Positions 1-4,153 of a stretch of 6,132 nt of DNA are shown piece after piece. Both the position numbers and the translations under genes were made by a program. Each line of letters begins with the position of its first letter. Within the stretch, counting starts at the first letter, position 1. Under the pieces are notes generated by a model. That model worked only from the letters and a program-made list of their open reading frames with translations. It did not search any database and was not told the DNA's origin. The stretch is from Akkermansia muciniphila (GTDB taxonomy: Bacteria > Verrucomicrobiota > Verrucomicrobiia > Verrucomicrobiales > Akkermansiaceae), in the NCBI GenBank assembly GCA_945870545.1, contig CAMBTF010000111.1:1-6132 (forward strand), written 5' to 3'.

Positions 1-92
1 CCAATGCTGGCTCGTGGATGCGCTCGGATGGAGCGGTGCAGTTCATGCGCTTCCGCGTTACGACGAAACCTCGCCGCTCCCGGAGTAAGTGC
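1..92. other. Region downstream of marR; possible start of a leftward gene
   Basis: No complete gene lies here. On the minus strand an ATG at 46-44 opens a frame that runs off the left edge and would begin MNCTAPSERIHEPAL. A purine-rich GGAAG lies only 3 bases before that ATG, which is too close for a good ribosome binding site. The frame is only 15 codons long, so coding status cannot be decided. A short palindrome CTCCCGGAG near 77-85 has no T-run and is not a convincing terminator for marR. Confidence 0.2.
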
Positions 93-545
93 TTATTTCG
101 GGGCGTCAGTCATTCCCTTTTCGAGGAGATCACGGTGCCTCTCCAGCCCAGTTCCGCGGAGGATTTTCTGCAGCAGCTCCGCCATGACGAGGGCTTCCTT
201 TTCGGTGAGGAAACGGGAGAAAACATCGTCGATCAGCGGTCGGTAACGTTTCCATGTGGCATCCAGAGCCTTGCGGCCTTTCGCAGTGAGTTTCACGCGG
301 AACACCCGTCCGTCGCGCTCCGATTGCTTGCGGGTGACAAACCCCGCCGCCACGAGAGCCGTCACGCGCCGGGACATTCCGCTGTTGCTCAGCAGGACGG
401 GCTCAGTCACCTCGAAGAACCCATTTGGCATTTCCAAAAATACCTCGCGGAAAAGATCCGCTTGGCGGAAGCGTAATCCCGTCCGCAAACACTCTTGGCA
501 AACACGCTTGGCAAAACTGCCCGCATGGTTAGCTTCCCTATCCAT
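93..545 (-). CDS. MarR-family transcriptional regulator
   Basis: This 150-residue protein has the usual MarR length and is probably a dimeric DNA-binding regulator that responds to a small molecule. The C-terminal two thirds are typical: a recognition-helix region LLSNSGMSRRVTALVAAGFV at residues 51-70, then a wing with SERDGR and VKLTAKG at about 75-90, matching the family D-x-R...LT-x-x-G signature, and a C-terminal helix LTEKEALVMAELLQKIL for dimerisation. The first 40 residues fit the family poorly, and the helix before the recognition helix looks about three residues short. The frame stays open upstream to 698, but that part is antisense to mgtE. The ATG at 545 gives the expected length, although no Shine-Dalgarno precedes it. 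That start overlaps the candidate start of divergent mgtE and leaves no intergenic space, so at least one start may be wrong. A 13-bp tandem duplication falls in the N-terminal codons. It may regulate mgtE or an unseen leftward gene. Family is fairly secure; target is unknown. Confidence 0.75.
   Translation of the reverse strand: MDREANHAGSFAKRVCQECLRTGLRFRQADLFREVFLEMPNGFFEVTEPVLLSNSGMSRRVTALVAAGFVTRKQSERDGRVFRVKLTAKGRKALDATWKRYRPLIDDVFSRFLTEKEALVMAELLQKILRGTGLERHRDLLEKGMTDAPK
485..510. repeat. 13-bp tandem duplication in the marR 5' end / mgtE upstream region
   Basis: The unit GCAAACACTCTTG (485-497) is followed immediately by GCAAACACGCTTG (498-510), a 12 of 13 match, and the first six bases resemble a third start (GCAAAA at 511-516). 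The unit length is not a multiple of three, so gain or loss of a copy would shift the marR frame. It lies about 34 bases before the candidate mgtE start, so it could instead be a paired protein-binding site. Confidence 0.7.
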
Positions 546-1554
546 GGATACGGAACTGATGCCGGAAGTGGTTAACGCATACCCGCAGGACTCGGTAGGG
601 CAGATGATGGAGCCGCCGATCGGCGTGTTTGCTCCGCAGCAGACGATCGGCGAGGTGATCGATGAACTCCGCGAAATGGTGAAGAGCGCCTTCATCACCT
701 ACGGTTTCGTCGTGGATGAATCGGGTCACCTCATCGGCGTGATCACGATGCGTGACCTCCTTTTCACCAGTCACTCGACACGGCTGGAGGAGGTCATGTT
801 GAAAAACGTTTTCGCGCTCAAAGCGGACACTCCGCTCCTCGACGCAATGAAGTCCACGCTCGATCGCCACTATCCGGTTTATCCCGTGGTCGATGCCGGG
901 GGGAAGCTGGTCGGGCTCGTGCGCGGTCAGCAGATGTTCGAGCAACAAGCCATCGAGCTGAGCGCGCAGGCCGGTAGCATGGTCGGTGTCGAGAAGGAGG
1001 AACGCCTTTCTACGCCATGGAAACGCAGCCTCATTTTCCGCCATCCATGGCTCCAGCTCAACCTTCTTACCGCCTTCGTCGCGGCGGCCGTGGTCGGCGT
1101 TTTTGAACACACGCTCGAACAGATCGTACTTCTCGCCGTGTTCCTGCCGGTGCTGGCCGGACAATCGGGCAACACCGGTTGCCAAGCGCTCGCCGTCACC
1201 TTGCGCGGCATGACGCTCGGCGAGTTCGGCCCCGGCAGCACCGCGAAGGCCGCCTGCAAGGAGGCGCTGCTCGGCTTCCTCAACGGCATGCTGGTGGGAA
1301 TTTCCGCCGGCGCAGGCATGTTCCTTTACGCGAAGTCGCAAGGAAACCCCAACGCCCTTATGCTCGGCGTCGTGACATGGCTCGCCATGACCATTGCCTG
1401 TGCCGTCAGCGGCATCTCCGGAGTCCTCGTGCCGACCACCCTGAAACGCTTCGGTGCGGATCCCGCCACCGCCTCCAGCATTTTCCTCACCACCGCCACC
1501 GACGTGATCAGCATGGGAGCCTTTCTCGGACTGGCGACACTGCTACTGCTTTGA
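544..1554 (+). CDS. mgtE: MgtE-type magnesium transporter lacking the N domain
   Basis: An inner-membrane divalent-cation (Mg2+) channel/transporter of 336 residues, against about 450 for the standard family. Two CBS domains come first (about residues 16-80 and 84-140), with the typical GHLIGVITMRDLL and GKLVGLVRGQQ ends. The plug-like segment FRHPWLQLNLLTAF (166-179) leads into the five-helix membrane domain. Diagnostic features are LAGQSGNTGCQ (204-214), matching the family G-x-G-G-N-T-G-x-Q element, and TATDVISMG (317-325), whose D320 corresponds to the conserved pore Asp of the last helix. The superhelical MgtE_N domain, which helps close the channel at high Mg2+, is absent. The frame is open back to 256, but residues there are antisense to marR and do not resemble MgtE_N. 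The ATG at 544 is the first plausible start; 559 is an alternative, and neither has a clear ribosome binding site. Divergent to marR. Family assignment is secure; the start is not. Confidence 0.92.
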   Translation: MDTELMPEVVNAYPQDSVGQMMEPPIGVFAPQQTIGEVIDELREMVKSAFITYGFVVDESGHLIGVITMRDLLFTSHSTRLEEVMLKNVFALKADTPLLDAMKSTLDRHYPVYPVVDAGGKLVGLVRGQQMFEQQAIELSAQAGSMVGVEKEERLSTPWKRSLIFRHPWLQLNLLTAFVAAAVVGVFEHTLEQIVLLAVFLPVLAGQSGNTGCQALAVTLRGMTLGEFGPGSTAKAACKEALLGFLNGMLVGISAGAGMFLYAKSQGNPNALMLGVVTWLAMTIACAVSGISGVLVPTTLKRFGADPATASSIFLTTATDVISMGAFLGLATLLLL

Positions 1555-1644
1555 ATTTGGAAGGGAAATTGGGGATTAGGTAATTTGATATTGGGGATTT
1601 GGAGGCGGTTCGTTCCTCCATGTTCGCTGCGCTTCCATTGTGGT

Positions 1645-1674
1645 CAAAACTCCAATGAATCCCCCTGCCACTTC
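1645..1674 (+). repeat. 30-bp direct repeat, left copy
   Basis: The sequence contains ATGAATCCCCCTGCCACTTC at 1655-1674 and matches 2020-2049 at 28 of 30 positions; mismatches are at the 6th and 10th bases. The two copies enclose the inverted repeat and the CGCCAAGG repeat, so together they look like the borders of a roughly 400-bp composite. Confidence 0.9.
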
Positions 1675-1692
1675 GGATTTCGGGATAAACCT
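1672..1692 (+). repeat. 21-bp degenerate direct repeat, copy 1 (CGGATTT...GGATAAA)
   Basis: It matches 1929-1949 at 17 of 21 positions, sharing CGGATTT and GGATAAA. Each copy lies on the outer side of one arm of the CGCAGAGG inverted repeat but in the same orientation, which suggests local duplication rather than an extension of the palindrome. Confidence 0.6.
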
Positions 1693-1715
1693 AAATACCG
1701 CAGTTGGGTATCAAT

Positions 1716-1756
1716 TTTTCACCGCAGAGGCGCAGAAGTCGCAAAGGAACGCAGAG
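1716..1756 (+). repeat. Left arm of long inverted repeat (CGCAGAGG family)
   Basis: The arm begins TTTTCACCGCAGAGGCGCAG and is built from 8-9-base units of the CGCAGAGG/CGCAAAGG type. It pairs with the reverse complement of 1874-1915 at 37 of 42 aligned positions with one gap. The CGCAGAGG repeat is, from general knowledge, a widespread dispersed intergenic repeat in Planctomycetes-Verrucomicrobia and some other phyla; its function is unknown. Confidence 0.9.
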
Positions 1757-1873
1757 CCTTGCATGTGGGAAGATAGGAATTTTGGAAAACCGATGGAACT
1801 GCTTGGTTCACCCAATGGGTGAAATGGAATTGCCATGAAAAATGCCCTGCAATATCCCAAAACACAAACTCTT

Positions 1874-1915
1874 CTCAGCGTTCCCTCTGCGACCTCTGCG
1901 CCTTTGCGGTGAAAA
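1874..1915 (-). repeat. Right arm of long inverted repeat (CGCAGAGG family)
   Basis: Read on the minus strand it begins TTTTCACCGCAAAGGCGCAG and mirrors 1716-1756. A 117-base spacer (1757-1873) separates the arms. A transcript through it could fold into a long imperfect hairpin. The spacer carries no transposase and no recognised gene. Confidence 0.9.
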
Positions 1916-1928
1916 TCTTCGTTTGAAC

Positions 1929-1949
1929 TGCGGATTTTAGGATAAATCT
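1929..1949 (+). repeat. 21-bp degenerate direct repeat, copy 2
   Basis: This is the partner of 1672-1692 (17 of 21 identical), sharing CGGATTT and GGATAAA. It is followed directly by the CGCCAAGG repeat. Confidence 0.6.
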
Positions 1950-1981
1950 TCCTTGGCGCCCTTGGCGACTTGGCGGTTCAA
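1948..1981 (-). repeat. CGCCAAGG-type short tandem repeat
   Basis: On the minus strand three degenerate 8-9-base units follow one another: CGCCAAGT, CGCCAAGG and CGCCAAGG, introduced by TTGAAC. This is a second dispersed-repeat family with nearly the same unit length as the CGCAGAGG repeat next to it. It is known to me as an intergenic repeat in similar genomes, with no established role. Confidence 0.8.
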
Positions 1982-2019
1982 ATTATTCTCGGGGTTGTGT
2001 GCGGAGTGGTTCGGGAACT

Positions 2020-2049
2020 CAAAATTCCGATGAATCCCCCTGCCACTTC
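2020..2049 (+). repeat. 30-bp direct repeat, right copy
   Basis: Second copy of the sequence at 1645-1674 (28 of 30 identical, including an unbroken 20-base match at 2030-2049). It closes the composite repeat region on the right. Confidence 0.9.
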
Positions 2050-2179
2050 TGAGTTCGGTCTAATCGCAAATACACACTCACTTTCCGGATGAGCCGTGCC
2101 GAATGTCCAGGTGATGGAAGGGGAAACCTAATCTCTCAATTTCAAATCCCCCATTTCCTTTTAAAATTGAACGGGGGGC

Positions 2180-2207
2180 GTATGAAATAAATTAAATTTC
2201 TTCACAT
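2180..2207 (+). promoter_or_regulatory. Candidate NikR-type operator
   Basis: GTATGA at 2180-2185, a 16-base spacer, then TCACAT at 2202-2207. The Escherichia coli NikR operator is GTATGA-N16-TCATAC, so the left half matches fully, the right half matches 4 of 6, and the spacing is exact. It lies in an AT-rich stretch 27 bases before the GTG start of the NikR-like gene, where autoregulation would place it. A TTGAAC at 2167-2172 could be a -35 element, but no good -10 box stands at the right distance. This is an inference from pattern only. Confidence 0.4.
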
Positions 2208-2234
2208 TGGCTCGTAGGATGCTTTTCTTCATGC

Positions 2235-2690
2235 GTGGCGAAAGAAGAGATAGCAGACGGTTTGAGGCGGGTGACGGTTTCGATGCCGGAGGAGACGTTC
2301 CAGGTGCTGGATCGTTTGGTGATGGCGCGCGGCTTCGGGAGTCGGTCGCAGGCGATTTCCGAGATGATCCATGCGCAGGCGGCGGAGCATCTGGGAAAAA
2401 TCGGAAAGGAGGTCATGGCAGGGACGCTGACCTTGGTTTATGACGAATCGAAAAGCTCCCTGCTGCGCGATCTCTCGCGGATCTGCCGGGAACATGTGGC
2501 GGAGGTCATTTCCTCCCAGCACATCCTGTTAGAAGAAGGGTATGTGTTGGAGGTGCTGCTGATGCAAGGGCCTGCAAAGCGCCTAAGGGAAGTGACCAAC
2601 AAGCTGGTGGCCTGCAAAGGGGTGAAGAGCGCGGACCTTGCGCTCACTCCTCATCTCATGCCGCCGCTGCATGTGAAGGGCACGAAATAG
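2235..2690 (+). CDS. NikR-like ribbon-helix-helix/ACT regulator without the usual nickel ligands
   Basis: A 151-residue DNA-binding protein of the NikR family (E. coli NikR has 133). Residues 10-50 form the ribbon-helix-helix: strand LRRVTVSMPEE, helix TFQVLDRLVMARG, then SRSQAISEMIHAQ. Residues 62-140 fit the NikR C-terminal ACT-like ligand-binding and tetramerisation domain (GTLTLVYDE, LEVLLMQG, ACKGVKSADLALTP). Aligning VISSQHILLEEGYVLEV with the family V-I-S-S-L-H-V-H...C-L-E-V, the four Ni ligands of E. coli (H76, H87, H89, C95) become R85, H96, L98 and V104. Only one is kept, so normal high-affinity nickel binding is unlikely. The start is GTG, forced by a stop at 2193 in frame with no ATG between; a weak AGGA lies about 15 bases upstream. 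The stop is 7 bases before the first deiminase gene, so it is probably co-transcribed and regulates the operon. Family is confident; the ligand is unknown. Confidence 0.88.
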   Translation: MAKEEIADGLRRVTVSMPEETFQVLDRLVMARGFGSRSQAISEMIHAQAAEHLGKIGKEVMAGTLTLVYDESKSSLLRDLSRICREHVAEVISSQHILLEEGYVLEVLLMQGPAKRLREVTNKLVACKGVKSADLALTPHLMPPLHVKGTK

Positions 2691-2697
2691 ATTTTTT

Positions 2698-3423
2698 ATG
2701 AACCAGGTGATTTACAAGGTGGAGCTGACCGGCGCGGGGATGTGGTCGAAGGTCATCGGCAAGGGAAAGATTCTGAAGCTGACGGATCTCGAAGGCGGGG
2801 CGAACGCGGGGATGATGCTCTACAACGCGGAACAGCGCACGGAGCGCTACAACATGCCAGACACGCTCAAGGGGCAGCAGGTTTTTTATCTACGCCAAGG
2901 GCTGTGCCTGCACACGGACATGGGGCGCTTGGTAGCCTCGATCGTGGAAGATACGGTGGGATGGCATGATGCGATTTGCGGGGCGAGCGATTGCGAAGAG
3001 GTGAAGGTGAAATTTGGCGGGCTGTCCTATCAGTACGGGCACAACGATTGGCACCGCAGCGGGCGTGAATGCTTTCTCATCGAGCTGGCGAAATGGGGCA
3101 TGGGCGAAAGAGATGAGATGCCGAACCTGAATTTTTTCAGCAAGGTGGTGACCGACGAGGAGGGAAATCTGAGATACGTGCCGGGCAACTCGGAGGCTGG
3201 CGACTCGGTGAGCCTGCGGTTGGAAATGGATGCGCTGGTGGTGATGAATACCTGCCAGCACCCGCTCGCACCGGGCGGGGAGTATCTTCCGAAACCTATT
3301 CTGTTAGAAGTCTTCGAGGGCGCGGCGGTGGGCGATGACGACGAGTGCCTGCTCTCACATCCCGAGAACGCGCGGGCATTCCTGAACACGGTCCATTACC
3401 ACGAACTGAAAGCGTCACTATGA
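2698..3423 (+). CDS. cgdA: Urea carboxylase-associated protein 1 / carboxyguanidine deiminase subunit (DUF1989)
   Basis: 241 residues, about the expected length for the larger DUF1989 subunit (urea amidolyase-associated protein 1). Characteristic pieces are [18 protein letters not shown] (27-44), [12 protein letters not shown] (49-60), [18 protein letters not shown] (74-91), [14 protein letters not shown] (126-139), PNLNFFSKV (142-150) and the C-terminal QHPLAPGG (187-194). Family work shows that paired proteins of this type form a heteromeric cytosolic enzyme, CgdAB, which hydrolyses carboxyguanidine to allophanate and ammonia; they were earlier thought to be urea-pathway accessories. In the likely metal/catalytic stretch it reads [11 protein letters not shown], where the partner subunit has [11 protein letters not shown], so a Cys of the partner is Val here. 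It starts 7 bases after the regulator with no clear ribosome binding site, and its stop overlaps the next start (ATGA). The cgdA/cgdB letter choice rests on gene order and size and is less certain than the family. Confidence 0.9.
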   Translation: MNQVIYKVELTGAGMWSKVIGKGKILKLTDLEGGANAGMMLYNAEQRTERYNMPDTLKGQQVFYLRQGLCLHTDMGRLVASIVEDTVGWHDAICGASDCEEVKVKFGGLSYQYGHNDWHRSGRECFLIELAKWGMGERDEMPNLNFFSKVVTDEEGNLRYVPGNSEAGDSVSLRLEMDALVVMNTCQHPLAPGGEYLPKPILLEVFEGAAVGDDDECLLSHPENARAFLNTVHYHELKASL

Positions 3424-4043
3424 AAGAGAGCGAGATGGTTGCGGAAAAAGCGGGCTACCGGTCGGTGATCGGAGCTGGGGATTACTGGTGGAAAACGATC
3501 CGCGCGGGCGAGCTGTTCCGCATCCACGATCTGGAGGGAAACCAGGCGGCGGACACACTGTTCTACAAGGCCGGTGATCTTGCGGAACGATACAGCGCGA
3601 GCGACACCATCAAGAAACAGGGCGCTCTCTACCTGACGGCGGGATCGAAACTCATTTCCAACCGCGGCAATGTGCTGCTGGAAATTGTGGCCGATACCTG
3701 CGGTCGCCACGACACGGTGGGCGGCGCATGCTCACGGGAAAGCAACACCATGCGCTACGCCCTTGAGAAAGAGCCGATGCACGCCTGCCGCGACAGCTTC
3801 ATCCGCGGGGTGCAGGAGATGGGCGGCGGGATCATCGATATCACCTGCAACATCAATTTCTTCATGAACGTCCCGGTCACTCCCGCCGGTGAACTCAGCT
3901 TCGCAGACGGCATCTCCGCGCCGGGAAGGTATGTGGAAATGCGCGCGATGATGGATGTGGTCGCGCTGATCTCGAATTGCCCGCAACTCAACAATCCCTG
4001 CAACGGCTGGAATCCAACGCCGGTGGAGGTTCTAATCTGGTGA
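3420..4043 (+). CDS. cgdB: Urea carboxylase-associated protein 2 / carboxyguanidine deiminase subunit (DUF1989)
   Basis: 207 residues, typical of the smaller DUF1989 subunit and paralogous to the preceding gene (compare [17 protein letters not shown] at 33-49 and [13 protein letters not shown] at 56-68). Conserved blocks include [22 protein letters not shown] (81-102) with C94 and H97, followed by C104, MHACRDSF (120-127) with C123, [21 protein letters not shown] (144-164), [11 protein letters not shown] (166-176) and [20 protein letters not shown] (185-204). The cysteines and histidine are likely metal-binding or catalytic by analogy with the family; I cannot verify this. With its partner it would convert carboxyguanidine to allophanate. 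The ATG at 3420 shares four bases with the stop of the previous gene, a standard sign of translational coupling and of equal subunit supply. The frame is open upstream to 3345, but that part only overlaps the previous gene. Confidence 0.92.
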   Translation: MKESEMVAEKAGYRSVIGAGDYWWKTIRAGELFRIHDLEGNQAADTLFYKAGDLAERYSASDTIKKQGALYLTAGSKLISNRGNVLLEIVADTCGRHDTVGGACSRESNTMRYALEKEPMHACRDSFIRGVQEMGGGIIDITCNINFFMNVPVTPAGELSFADGISAPGRYVEMRAMMDVVALISNCPQLNNPCNGWNPTPVEVLIW

Positions 4044-4050
4044 GAGGAGG

Positions 4051-4112
4051 AACCACGGATCCGACTTCGCCGAGGCTACGACGGACAGGTGGACGCGGAT
4101 GAACACGGATGG
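4051..4112 (+). repeat. Nested dispersed repeats (CACGGAT family interrupted by a CTTCGCCGAGGCTACG element)
   Basis: AACCACGGAT (4051-4060) and GGACGCGGATGAACACGGAT (4091-4110) read like parts of one repeat built on ACACGGATG-type units. Between them sits a different element, CCGACTTCGCCGAGGCTACG onward (4061-4090), flanked by a short inverted TCCG/CGGA. Both sequence types are familiar as dispersed intergenic repeats of Verrucomicrobia and Planctomycetes. Together they fill most of the 109-base gap between the deiminase genes and the carboxylase gene. Confidence 0.7.
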
Positions 4113-4127
4113 AGAGTTGGAATTGAA

Positions 4128-4153
4128 GTTTAACGTTTAAGGTTTAGAGTTTA
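4128..4153 (+). repeat. 7-bp tandem repeat running into the carboxylase start codon
   Basis: Units GTTTAAC (4128-4134), GTTTAAG (4135-4141), GTTTAGA (4142-4148) and a partial GTTTA (4149-4153) follow without a gap, and the last A is the A of the ATG. The array therefore makes up the whole region where a ribosome binding site would lie; the only purine patch is AAGG at 4139-4142, about 10 bases from the ATG. Confidence 0.85.

Larger units (their letters stand above)
1555..2234. other. Non-coding repeat-rich interval between mgtE and the nikR-like operon
   Basis: There is no convincing gene in these 680 bases: the open frames are short, compositionally odd and built on repeat sequence. The left end is AT/G-rich and contains ATTGGGGATT twice (1568-1577 and 1590-1599), with a related opposite-strand copy near 2145-2154. 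The centre (1645-2049) is a composite of direct and inverted repeats listed separately. The right end (about 2130-2234) is AT-rich and should hold the promoter of the downstream operon. No tRNA, riboswitch or strong terminator hairpin was recognised. Confidence 0.8.

Noticed and set aside
77..85. Terminator hairpin after marR
   Set aside because: The palindrome is only CTCC-C-GGAG with an impossible one-base loop and no T-run.
256..543. N-terminal extension of mgtE giving a 432-residue protein
   Set aside because: The extra 96 residues are Arg/Ser-rich, do not resemble MgtE_N, and are antisense to the well-supported marR winged-helix region.
546..698. N-terminal extension of marR to 201 residues
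   Set aside because: These codons are antisense to the CBS region of mgtE, and the shorter form has the normal MarR length.
538..1341. Long minus-strand open frame over mgtE
   Set aside because: It is His/Arg/Glu-rich with no family pattern; the plus strand encodes a clear MgtE membrane domain.
1585..1822. Small plus-strand open frames in the intergenic region
   Set aside because: They run through dispersed repeat sequence and show no recognisable protein features.
1716..1981. CRISPR array
   Set aside because: The repeats are degenerate 8-9-base units and one inverted pair, with no regular repeat-spacer alternation.
2207..2443. Alternative start or gene using the ATG codons at 2207-2231 before the NikR-like gene
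   Set aside because: Those ATGs are in another frame, and that frame reads as a Gly/Asp/Arg-rich shadow of the regulator.
4051..4112. Guanidine-II (ACGR hairpins) or guanidine-III riboswitch
   Set aside because: ACGG occurs twice but is not enclosed by complementary stems, and the sequence is better explained by known dispersed repeats; no pseudoknot pattern was found.
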